NCBI GenBank assembly: GCA_964017195.1
Contig: OZ024896.1
Location: 806,001 to 870,000 of the forward strand
Direction of reading: 5' to 3'
DNA: 64,000 nt
From: Siderastrea radians
Taxonomy: Eukaryota > Cnidaria > Anthozoa > Scleractinia > Rhizangiidae
Both the position numbers and the translations under genes were made by a program. The notes below the pieces were generated by a model. That model searched no databases and was not told the DNA's origin. It worked only from the letters and a program-made list of their open reading frames with translations. This document shows, piece by piece, positions 46,424 to 57,900 of this stretch; position 1 is the first letter of the stretch; the number at the start of each line of letters is the position of its first letter.

Positions 46424-46549
46424 AAATAGAAGATAGAATTCATATGTTTCCAAAGAAAATAATGCACGTTTGAGGTCTAGAAAAACTGCTGAGTGCACTC
46501 GCGCCAGTAGCAGTTTTTGTAGACCTCAAGCGTGCATCATCTTCTATTT
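46424..46549. mobile_element. foldback element with 32-bp arms
   Basis: Inner arms 46,459-46,490 and 46,509-46,540 pair (TGCACGTTTGAGGTCTA against TAGACCTCAAGCGTGCA). Outer ends AAATAGAAGAT also pair. The loop is only about 18 bases. Confidence 0.75.
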
Positions 46550-46595
46550 GGTAAATAGTTGACAACATGCAAGTTGCATTCTTATACGACAGATG

Positions 46596-46640
46596 TGAAA
46601 GCCCGGGGGGGGGGCACTCCCTTATAAACTGGAAGGACCA
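46596..46640. repeat. G-run element end
   Basis: gcccgggggggggggcactcc resembles pieces at 47,575-47,600 and 54,388-54,405 (gggggtactc). Probably ends of one repeat family. Confidence 0.4.
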
Positions 46641-46784
46641 CAGCGACAAGGCGTTGAGAGTTGCTGGATCTTAAGTAGACCTGGATCAGTAAAACAATTG
46701 AAGTAAAAGAATATATACGGAACGACTGATCCTTACGGCAGTTAAAGAAACGAAGACACAGAAGACGAAATACGTAAAGCAAAA

Positions 46785-47265
46785 AAATGTATGAAACAAA
46801 AAATTGCTCGATATTTCGGTTTGCAAAACAAACCTTCTTCAAGGGTTACGAAAGTAGAATGAGTAAATACGTTACAGGACCGTCAACATTAAAGTTTAAA
46901 AATTTAAAATAAATGAATATAATAGGTCGGTAGCTGAACAAGAAGTGTCATCAAGTGTCAATTAAGTGTGCCTCACGTGCTTTTCTTACGGAGTCGCGGT
47001 TTGTATGTATTAGTTCCAAGGGAGTGAGACGGATGTCATTGTCGGAGTGCCCGGGTAAGTTGAAATGTTCCGAAACAGGGGTAGGGTTAGCAAGCTGTTG
47101 GCGATTTTGGACGGAACGACGATGTTCGCCAAAGCGTTCGTGAAGATGTCGTTTAGTCTCCCCAATGTATTGGCAGGCAAGTTACGTGTAGCGCACTTTT
47201 TACATTCAATTAAGTAAATAAGGTTTTTAGATTTACAAGTTAAAGTGTCTTTAATACGTCGTTCT
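46785..47265 (-). pseudogene. Penelope-like element GIY-YIG endonuclease relic
   Basis: Minus strand, after one frame change: LIYLIECKKCAT, then QYIGETKRHLHERFGEHRRS, then PVSEHFNLPGHSDNDI, then REAHLIDT. YIGET-R-L--RF-EH is the GIY-YIG nuclease core at the C-terminus of Penelope-like proteins. The first half (IYLIECKKC) and YIGET are in different frames, so it is broken. The region to 46,785 looks like the element's 3' tail. The RT relic at 5.0-5.4 kb is a separate remnant. Confidence 0.75.
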
Positions 47266-48029
47266 TGGTTACGTCGTTCTTGGTTTTTTACACAATTTCA
47301 CTATTTAGCGTTTTGAACAGGGTGTCTTTTAGCATTAGATGCCTTGAACCCTACATGTGGGTACCAGCCATTTTTTTTAAATTTCATTCTATAATGTCAT
47401 TTATTAAAAAAATGCTTCCTGTATGGGAAATGAAAAACCAGGCAGACAAAAACACGCAGAACACAAGCAAAATATAAAGGTCTCTTATCTTAATGAACGG
47501 ATTTTGTCTTAAACAGGGGCAGGGATTGAAGGTCTCGGTGGCACACCCTTACCCAAATTTCTGTTAAGTGCACTTCCCGGGGGGAGGGCACTTGAAGTGT
47601 ATGTAGAAAAACTGCACGTTCCGCTGGAATCTATGCTTTGTCTACTACGAGGATTTAAGCTTACCTTGTTATCAAAAAGTGGAATTTCTCGGAACTTGCC
47701 ACTTGTTAGTCTTCTTCCAACGTGAGAGTTTAGGCCTGACAACCTTAACGAACCAATTTCCCCAGTCCCTTGGTACTTCGTTAAATCGAGGTTTCACTGT
47801 AGTCTCCATTTGATTTAAGAGCTCCTGGTTTACCTTGGTGTAAATTCTGCGTTGATCGGCGGGGCATTAGTCAATCAAGTTAAAATAAATACTCTCCCCT
47901 CTCCCGTCTTCCAGGACCTGCTGTTCCACAGGTCCGAATTCTATTTCGATGGAAAGTGAAAGAGCCTGGGAACAAGAAGGAGAGGTCGCACACTGAAACA
48001 AAATGGCGGACATGTTGTGCTAGGTATTT
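47266..48029. other. no gene recognised; upstream flank of the CENP-E gene
   Basis: A GC-richer stretch with AAATGGCGG at 48,001-48,008 may be near a promoter. No coding exon established. Confidence 0.35.
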
Positions 48030-48172
48030 GGGTTTACCTCGGTGTAAGAACCTGACAAAATTTTCTTTGTTTGTTCGTTATTGTTTTGCTGTACGCTTTT
48101 GTTTAACATGTTTTGTTTCTTTTATTTTACGTCATCCGTGAGTTTCACAGGTTCTTACACCGAGGTAAAGCC
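48030..48172. mobile_element. 143-bp hAT-type MITE with 8-bp TSD
   Basis: Ends are 25-bp inverted repeats with one mismatch, containing TTACCTCGGTGTAAGAACC. AGGTATTT flanks both sides (48,022-48,029 and 48,173-48,180). An 8-bp duplication is typical of hAT elements. No coding capacity. Confidence 0.9.
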
Positions 48173-48883
48173 AGGTATTTAAACCGTGCAATTTGCGATT
48201 CTTTGAAAAGTGTTGAAGGTTTGGATCAAAGGAGAATCGACTTATGTTGTTTGTAGTTCAACAACAAACCTTTTTCAAGTGGAGATGTCGTCGTTCCTGC
48301 TTTCGTTCGAACATGTGTTGGCGATCAGTTGAAGAGCAAGGTAATTAATTATAGGATATGGGTAATGTATCAGTCGTTTTATCATTTACCTCCTGTAAGA
48401 TCAAAATATTTTTGTTTATTTTTTTTTCACTAGAAAGAAAATGGAAAAGTGAGCAGCACCAACGGCGTTAATTTGAAAGGTCACGCATTTGAGTTTCATC
48501 CAGTGGTTAAAACCACCCTGGGAGCGATTTGAGAATACCGAGGCATATAGAAACGAAAGCATCCATTCAAATTCAGTGAGATGCAAATAACACTCTGCAC
48601 ATCAAAACCTTACGGTACCTCTAAAATTTACTAATTTGTTCATTTCTGGGGACTCCAACTTAAGGTATCAGTGACCTCTTGTACATGTTTCATGGCCAGC
48701 CAAAAATTAGGCGGCCATTTTCAACAACTCGTTGCTACTGCAGTTACAACAGATCTAAGAAGTGTATGGATAGCGTCTGCTGATTGCTGGGTTCTTTGAT
48801 TGGTATATATGGTCATGGTCGGTATCCTCTACAGCTGACATTTTAGAACATGGCAATATTAATATTTTTATTCTGTCATCCAG
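48173..48883 (+). other. likely 5' region of the CENP-E gene, first exon unresolved
   Basis: A stretch ending AGAGCAAG|gtaatt (48,341) would join exon 2 in the right phase, but carries a TGA four codons before its end and does not read as the kinesin N-terminus. The true first exon may be upstream or disrupted. Confidence 0.3.
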
Positions 48884-48984
48884 GGAAAGTGACTTTCAAG
48901 TACAAACTCACTGGAGAGTAGACAGAAACACCATAACCCAAGTGAACAACGGAAAAGTGATGCCAAATTCTTCTTTCAGTTTTG
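48884..48984 (+). CDS. CENPE: CENP-E-like exon 2
   Basis: 101 nt, ccag to gtaagt. Reads [20 protein letters not shown] then [13 protein letters not shown]; a W-x-D-x-N-x-I pattern in the region between the kinesin N-terminal strand and the FDxVF motif. Phase 2 in, phase 1 out. Confidence 0.75.
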
Positions 48985-51900
48985 GTAAGTTGCATGTTTT
49001 GTTTTGTTATTATGGCAGTGCATTGAATGGAATGAGTGGAGTTCAATTCAGCCTGTAATCTCATAAGTAATCTGCAATAATAGATGACAACATATCCGGA
49101 GTCTAATGTTCGACTGAAGTGATGGCAAAAAGTACTGTCAAATACTAATTTATCATGTCTATAAAATGTCAGCACACACAAGGTCGTCAAATCGCTGTGA
49201 CTTTTCCCTGAAAAACAAACCAGTTTGTATGACTGGGAAGAGTCACAGGAACCAAATTTTGGTCCCCACCCCTAGATTTTGCATGAAAGGACTTGGTTCC
49301 TGGGACTATTTGCAGGGGCCATGTAGGAAAAACCGCAGTGGTGATGTTAGACCTTTTAAAGGCTATTTATTATCATTACAATTTTCTTTGGTGAAGAAAC
49401 AAAGACAAAACAACATATTCCTTTTCCTAGATGCATGTGTATTCTAGTCAGTAGGAGGCACAGTTACATGTACTGTGCAATAATTAAGCCATGATGTATA
49501 CGCTGTCCAATTAATTCTCAAATCAGGGCTGTAGAGGTGTTTGAGTTCTCCCTACGCTCTAGTGTATATTAACCTGCTTAAATGACAGCATAACTTGCAA
49601 CCAAACAGAGCTTACTTAAGGTTCTAATTCATATTATATTGTTTTAGATAGAATTTTTGATGTCACAAATACCACACAAGATGTTTACGATGATTTTGTT
49701 CGGCCAACAGTCCTCTCAGCCATGGATGGATTTAACGGTTGGTTGAATTTTTTATACTTAAATGCAATTTAACTTAGTTAAATACGAAGAGCAAGCATAG
49801 CGTGGCAGCAGCTCTTGCTAGCATTACTTTTAAAGTGGCAAGCTTACGTTTGGCGTATTATTTGTGGCTTTTTGGCATTTATTTGTGGTCAGTGTATTAG
49901 CATGCAGTGGTGTCCAAGCACATCGTTGTTGGCATTAGCTGTCAGCGTTCTTCAGCAGTTAGCATTCAAGGGCAGTGCGTGGCTCCTCTACTTTGGTGAG
50001 TGGTCACTGTTATGGTTGCGGGGCCCTTGGACCGAGCAGCGCTCTGTGGTCTGGCATTCCCTTCAAGCGTGGTGCGAGTGCATTTAGGTTAAGCGTGTTT
50101 CTTGCACCCCCACTCCCCTGGTATTTTATTTGACATTTATTTATTTATTATTATCATTGGTGTATTTATTTTTTATTACCTTTTGCCACTGACGTGTCTC
50201 AGTATGTCTGGTGCTCAGGTTCTGTTTGTGGTGGGTGTGGGGGCTCGTGGCTGGGTTGCAGGCATTGCCGACTGCGTGGGCAGTCTTCCACAGTGGGGGC
50301 TCGAGTTTTTGTCCATGTTCCATGCATTCGCATACATGAAGTGGGAGCACAAAAATTGTTACCTTCTTTCTTTTCACTTGCTCGTCACAATAGCCCTGAA
50401 GGAACAGGCTTTGCGGAAAGAACTTCAGCACACTTGAGAACCTTACAATGTGTATCAGACTATCCAGATTGACACTACCTTATTTCACAGAATCAGAGTT
50501 CCTGTTTTCTACACCAACTTTAAAAAACATTTTGGCGGATAAACGCTAGAAACGAACGAAGATTACCGACAAGTATTGTTTTGACCGAGCGGAGGTCTGG
50601 GGCAAGTGACCACGAAAAAAATTATAATGAACAAGAAAAGCCCCAGGGGCATTAGACCCCGCCGTTGTTCTCCCCCCCCGGGGGGGTGTAAAATATGTTA
50701 CGGTCACTCAAGATAAAAGCCCTTGCTTGTGTAGCGAAAGACACGACGAGTATTTGTTTGGCCGAGCGAAAACCGGAGGTCTGGGGCAAGTGACCACCAA
50801 AAAAACAAACAAGAAAAGCCCCAAGGGGCATTAACCCCGCCGTTATTCTCTCTGCCCTTGGGGTCCAAAATATATTACGGCCAGGTAAAAGTTGGTGATT
50901 TATCGTATCTTTTACGTGCTTACGATGATAATATAAATCAAGATATGACTTGCCTAATCACCCTGTTTTAGCGTGCGTGACGAAGAGCGTGATGAAATTA
51001 TTATTTTGATCATAGCGTGACTCAGCCTGGAATCGTAGCTCAGTAGGTAGAGCGACGGTGTTCTAATCCGGAGGTCGTGGGTTCGAATCCCGCCAGGGTC
51101 AAAGATTTTTCTTTTATCTTGGTTCTCATTTCTAATTTCTTACTTTTAAGGCCTGTGGTCGGGGGAAAATTATGGAGCGCAGTATTACTCACTTCTTGGC
51201 ACTCATACATACATACTTTACATCATAATTACTAAGTTCATAGCGATCGCGAGTTCATACCAGCTTTCAAACTTAAGCTCCCTAGTACATTCGTCCTTGC
51301 TCTCGTCGAAGAAATGTTAACTCCATTAAATTCCTTGTACTTTTCTACACAACTTTCCCTAAAGATTTTGGCGAAGCAAAGCAAAACTGCCAAAAAAATG
51401 CTTGCATTTGACTGTTGAATTATTCAACTTGGCGAATGCAAGGACTTCCCCGAATCGGCTTTTGTGTTTCAGTGATGTAATGTTTACGCGCCACGGCAAG
51501 TTAGGCGAATTCATTCCAGCTTCAAAGCTCGCTAGCACCTTCGTTCCTACTTTCATTGGACCCCGTCGTTTTTCTCCTCCTCCCAGGGAGTAAAATATAT
51601 TACGGTCACTGAAGATACGAGCTCAAGTGGTGTAAATTTTAAAGTTGATGATTTATCGTACCTGTGTTTGCTGCCATTTCCCCTTATGCGTCTGCTCCGC
51701 ACCCTTCTCCCTGTGGTAACATGAATCCCTGATAGTATGAACCCCATCCCTCATTCCTTGGTCATCCACTTGTCCTAGCTTTCGCGAAGAAGAACGTGAC
51801 GAAATATTTTGACCGTAGCGTGACTCAGTTAAGTCACGTTTTCTTAAAATAAACGAACTGACATGTCAGCGTAATTCTAAATAGCAAGGGCACGGAAATT

Positions 51901-54900
51901 TAAATAGATTTCTTGATAAAAAACTCATTCTAAAATCTAAAGGAAACTGGTAGCTATGAAAAACCGTAAAAGTCTATTTTAGGCCGTGATTCGATGAGTG
52001 ATTTGGCGCAAGCAAGTTTTAATACTTCTCCGAATCGGCTTCTGTGTTTCAGTGACGTAATGTTTATGTGCTACGGCACGTAGCATGAATCATTGGCTTT
52101 CAAAGCTCTCTAGCACCTTCGTCCTTGCTCTCATTGAAGAGAAGTCAACTGCATTGAATTTCTGGTACTTTTCTACACAACTTTCCCTAAAGGTTCCGGC
52201 GAAGCAAAGCAAAACTGCCAAAAATATGCTTGCATTTCACTGTTGAATTTTTCAACTTGGCGAAAGCAAGGGACTTCCCCGGATCACCTTTTGTGTTTCA
52301 GTGATGTAATGTTTACGTGCCAGGGCAGGTTTGGCAAATTCATGCCAGCTTCAAAGCTCGCTAGCACCTTCGTTCTTGCTTTCATCGAAGGAATTTTCAT
52401 GCCATTAAATCGCCGGTAATTTTCTACACCAACTTTCATGAAAATTCCGGCGAATAAACACTAAACGAACAACGTTTACCGGTAAGTATTGTTTTGACCT
52501 AGCGGAGGTCTGGGGCAACTGACCACGACAAAAAAAAAAAAAAAAAAAAAAAAAGGAGTATTGCTAGACCCCGTCCTGACGGCGGGGTAAAAAAAAACCA
52601 CGGGAAAAAAAAGGGTATTACTAGACCCCGTCCTGACGGCGGGGTAAAAAAAAACCCCGGGTATCTCTAGACCCCGTCCTGACGGCGGGATAATAATGAA
52701 CAAGAAAGCCCTAGAGACATTAGACCCCCGCCGTTACTCTCCTTCCCCACAGGGTGCAAAATATGTTTCGGTCACTCAAGATAAGAGCCCAAGAGGTAAA
52801 GTGGAAGTTTGCAACGAAGATTTGTTTAGTCCCATTTCATGTTATGACCAGTTCGAAATTTGGCAAATTTTTGTTCGAAATTTTGGTAAGAGGACGGTCG
52901 GACACCCATTGGAAGATAAAGGAGACTCTGTTGATTAGGGATTTACAACCTTCCCTAAATGAAAATGTCAGCAGTGAAAAACTCTACCTATTTGTTTTCT
53001 ATTACCTACTGCCACTGACAGAAGTTTCGTGTCTCAGTGTGACTGGTGATCAGGTTCTGTTTGTGGCGGGTGTGGGGGATCGTGGCTGGGTTACGGGCAA
53101 TGTCGACCGCGTGGGCGTTCTTCCACAGTGGGGGCCCGTGTTCCATGCATTCGCATACATGAAGTGGGAGCACAAAAATTGCTACTCTCTTTCTTTTCAC
53201 TTGCTTGCCATAATAGCCTGGATGGAACAGGCTTTGAAAGAACTTCAGCACACTTGAAAACCTTACAATGTGCATCAAACTATCCAGATTGACACTACTT
53301 TATTTTACAGAATCAGTTTCAAGTGATAAAACATTTACCTTGTCAATCCTAGTCCTTCACCTACAGAACTGACAACTTGTGATTTTCATGTGCCCTTTTT
53401 TCTTCTTGCTCATTGATTCTGACACATTTCAGGCTGAGTGCAAATAATGTTGGTGTAGTTGCCATGTGAAATTTGAACCAAGCGTGGAGGCTTCCATAAC
53501 AACCACTACACAATGCCACAGTCTATAATCGCTGCATGGCAAATATTTATAACATAAGGAAGCTTTTGTTCATGCCAAAACAGAGGGTTGCCATGATATT
53601 GAGCTGATTGTGTACCAAGAGGAATGGTGTTGAGGCAAAAGCTTTGAAAAGCTGCTTTTGCCATAAATAGCATAAAATTAAAGATCTATTATGTGCATGT
53701 ACAAGCAGTCAGGGTAGATTATTTAAACGAAGTCTAACTTAGAGCGTAGTTTAAGGCAACAAATAAACCTCTACATCTGTTTACAAGTGGGTTATTTATA
53801 AGAAATAAATGTTGTAGTAGTCTGTGCTACATGCCTGCTTGACATTTCTTAGGAAAGAAGGCGGTTTTGTTAAACCCCGTCCAAACGTTGTTGAAATAAC
53901 TGGCCCTAACAATCTAAGGATGCTGCAACAATAACAGCAACAGGCGCTCCACATATCTTTTCTGTGGTACACATATATACGTGTACTCACAACCCCGTCA
54001 ATCTCATCATTACATGTACTTCATTCCGTTCTACAGGCACTCTGTTTGCATATGGGCAGACATCTTCTGGCAAGACTTACACAATGATGGGTGACCAGCA
54101 GAATGAAGGAGTCATTCCTAAGGCTGTTCGAGAAATATTTAACTTCATTGAAAAGGTACTAACATTAAAATGTAAAAAAAGTTACACATGGGCTGTGAAT
54201 AGCCCACAAGGCCAGTGCTTAACTCCAAGTTCTGTCAGTGGTAGCTTGATTCTTCTACTTATCATCTTGTTTCCTTTTTAACCGATGACGTCACGTTATT
54301 GTGACGTCAACGGTTGATACTGAAGACGTAAAAACCTCGCTGTCTGGTATACGATATACGGTATCTGTCTTACATGTACGTGTATGAGGCCGGGGGGTAC
54401 TCTGTGAGATGCTGGGTAGGGGTGTGACACGGGGACACTGAAGCCTTTACATTATGGGCGAGACATACCCATACATCACGGGACTTTCAAGTGTTTTCAT
54501 TTGCGAATCTCGATGGAAAAGGAACTATGTAACTAATTTTACTTCGAATGCCCTGGTTTGCATATTGGCGTCCGGCTGGATTTTATTCGCGTTGTAGTCC
54601 TGCCTTAACTTAGCCGTGGTATAAATTCCATTCAAACAGGAAAAGCCCCAGGGGCATTACCCCGCCGTTTCCCCCTTCCCCTCGGGGTGTAAAAGATATT
54701 ATGGTCACTCAAGATATAAGCTGTAGCCTGTGTAGCGAAAGACGCGAGCAGTATGTTTGACCGAGCGAATAGCGGAGGTCTGGGGCAAGTCACCACCAAA
54801 AAAAAGTTTGCAAGTTTACAGCAATCGCGAGTTTTTGTAAACGAGCTGACATCTCAGCGTAATTCTAAATAATAAGGGCACGGAAATTTAAATAGATTTA

Positions 54901-57900
54901 TTGATAAAGAAGAAATTATCCTAAAAGGGAACGGTCATCTACTGGAAAAGAAAACATAAAAATCTACTTTTAGGCCATGATTCGATGAATGCTTAGCGAA
55001 AGCAAGGAAATTCCCCTAAACGGCTTCTGTCTTTCAATGAAGTAATGTTTACGTGTTACGGCATGTCAGCATAAATTGCTGGCTTTCAAAGCTCGCTAGC
55101 ATCTTTTCCCTTGATCTCATCGAAGAGAAGTTAACTCCATTAAATTCCTTGTACTCTTTTACACAAATTTTCCTACAGATTTTGGCGAAGCAAAGCAACA
55201 CTGTCAAAAAATTGCGTGCATTTCACTGTTGAATATTTAACCTCGTTTGGCTTACCAAAAAGAATATAAACAACACCGAATCGGTGACTTTCAAAGCTTG
55301 CTAGCATCTTCGTTCTTGCTCTCGTTGAAGGGATATTTATGCCATTACATCCCTAATAATTTTCTACACCGACTTTTATGAAAATTTTGGCGAATTGACG
55401 GTAAACGACCGAACAATGCTTATATTTAGCGGGAGTTTGTGACCAATATCTGTTTGGCCGAGCGAAAACCGGAAGTCTGGGGCAAGTGATGACCAAAAAA
55501 AGAAAAGAAATAACTACGGAAAACAAGAAAAGCCCCAGGGGCATTGGACCCCGCCGTTTTTCCCTCTCCCCTCGGGGTACAAAATACAGCACGGTCACTC
55601 AAGATATGAGCCCAAGTGGTGTAAATTTTTGAAGTTGGTGATTTATCTTACCTTTGAAGAGTTCGCTGCCACCCCCCCCCCCCCCACGTCTTCACTGCAC
55701 CCTTCTCCTTGTGATAACATGATTCCCTAATAGCATGAACATCTTTCCCATCCCTCATTCCTTGGTCATCCAACTGTTCTGGCACTAGCGAAGAAGAACG
55801 TGACGAAACAGTTTTGACCATAGCGTGGCTCAGTTACATCACGTTTTTTTTAAGAACGTTCTGACACCTCAGCGTAATTCTAAACAACAAGGGCACGGAA
55901 ATTTAAATAGATTGATAAAGAAAAGATTATCCTAAAATCTAAAGGGAACGGTTATTTACTGAAAAGGAAACGTAAAAGTCTGCTTTTAGGCCATGATTCG
56001 ATGAATGCTTTAGCGAAAGCAAGGAAATTCCCCGAATCGGCTTCTGTCTTGAATGACGTGACGTTTACGTGCCAAGTCTTGTTATTCCGGCATCAAAAGG
56101 CCAATTCATGTCAGCTTGAATCGTTGGCTTTCAAAGCTCGCTAGCACCTTCGTCCGTGCTTTCGTTGAAGAGAAGTTAACTCCATTAAATTCCTTGTAAT
56201 TTTGTACACAAAGATTTTGGCGAAGCAAAACAAACCCTTTCAAAAATGCTTGAATTTCACTGTTGAATTTGACGCGCGTCGAGTAACCAACGATCGAAAA
56301 TATAAACAACATCGAATCTCTGTCCTTCAAAGCTTGCTAGCATCTTCGTCCTCGCTCTCGTCGAAGAGAGTTTTATGCCATTGCATCGCTAGTAATTTTC
56401 TACACCGTTTTTCATGAAGATTTTGGCGAATCGACGCTAACCGACTGAAGATAGTACTTATGTTGACCGAACGTCTGCAAGACGTATTTGTTTGGCCGAG
56501 CGAAAACCGGAGGTCTGGGGGAAGTGACCACCAAAACAAAAACGGGTATTACTAGAAAGTTTCTGAAAGTGTGAAATATTATCATTTAAAAGAATCTGAT
56601 TTATTATTGTACTGTAAAGGAAAGATAATGAATTTCTTTATAATTATAATATTACAAGTAATAAAATGAACTTTTTTTTCGCGGTATTAAGTGATGTAGG
56701 GTGTAATGTCTATCGCAAAACGTTTAACGTATAATGCATATTTTAAGTAGTTTAATGTAATGTAAAGGTGTAAAGTGCTGTAGATTACAAGCAGAACGCT
56801 GAAAAAAAAAATAAAAAATCTCCCCAAAAAATATCGAAAAAGTCGTTTTTTGAAATACAAAAAATTCCACTGAATAACTTTCCTCCAAACGTTTCTAGTA
56901 GAATTGCCACACTTATTGCTATGTGCATGCAAAAATGCAGGATGGGTCACCGAGCAAAATTTCAAGTTTAAAACAAATGTTTTGTGCACGTTTTATTTCC
57001 GATTCGAGCGATTTGACGCCGCTTTTCACTTCTGGCGCTTTGCACGCGCGACTTTTACTAGAAATTTTGATTCACTCAGCTGACGCGTGCATTCTCGCCA
57101 TGTCGTGAGTAGGACAAACCCTTTCGAACTCCTTAAGTTGCGCAAAATTATTGTACAGTGCTGTACACATGTAAGCATTATATATTGTACAAGTATATTT
57201 GTCATAAGTATATTTGTTTTTATGACCTCTGTGGCAAAGTGGTGTTATTTTATATGAATGTATAAATTATGCATGTACCAACAGTTGTTACGCTGTAGAG
57301 CAATGTTGTTCCCATGTCGTGTTTAGTTTTACACACTTCTATGAGTAATTTGAAGCACTTTCAGTCAGTTAGCTTTAAACTAAGAAAAATGTTATCAGAG
57401 AGCAACATTTGGGCTGCTATTGCCATTGTCTTCTAGTGGTTATTTTTTTTGTATCACTTTTTAGTTGCTGTTAAGTCTAACAATTTTCTTTGTCTTTCCA
57501 GCACCCGTCTAGAGAGTTCCTTATTAGAGTTTCGTACATGGAAATCTATAATGAGGTACCCAATATTTCAGTGACCAATATTATTTGAAAGTATGAGCAA
57601 ATAAGTGACAAATAATTTTTCTGTGTATATCTTCAGGAGATAAAGGATTTGCTGAATCCTTCCAAAACAAATCTGAAAGTCCTTGGAAGCCCACCGGTAT
57701 GAATTATGTATTGCTTATTTGATCTGTGTATAATTGTTAAGCCTATTTTCAAGCCAGCCTGTGTGTGAGCCACATAAACTTCACGACTGGCCAGTTTAAA
57801 TCAAAAGCAAAAAATTAAAATCAGATGTTGATGTAGCCTGGGGGCAGGCTTTCTTTATTGTGTTATTACAGAGCCACTTGTAATAAGCTAGTGAACAAAC

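Larger units (their letters stand above)
50505..52790 (+). repeat. composite repeat Q, cluster 2
   Basis: Same modules as 29,290-31,659, in the same orientation. Inside the intron between exons 3 and 4. Confidence 0.8.

Noticed and set aside
48273..48341. First exon of the CENP-E gene
   Set aside because: Ends at a usable donor in the right phase, but contains a TGA and does not read like the kinesin N-terminus.
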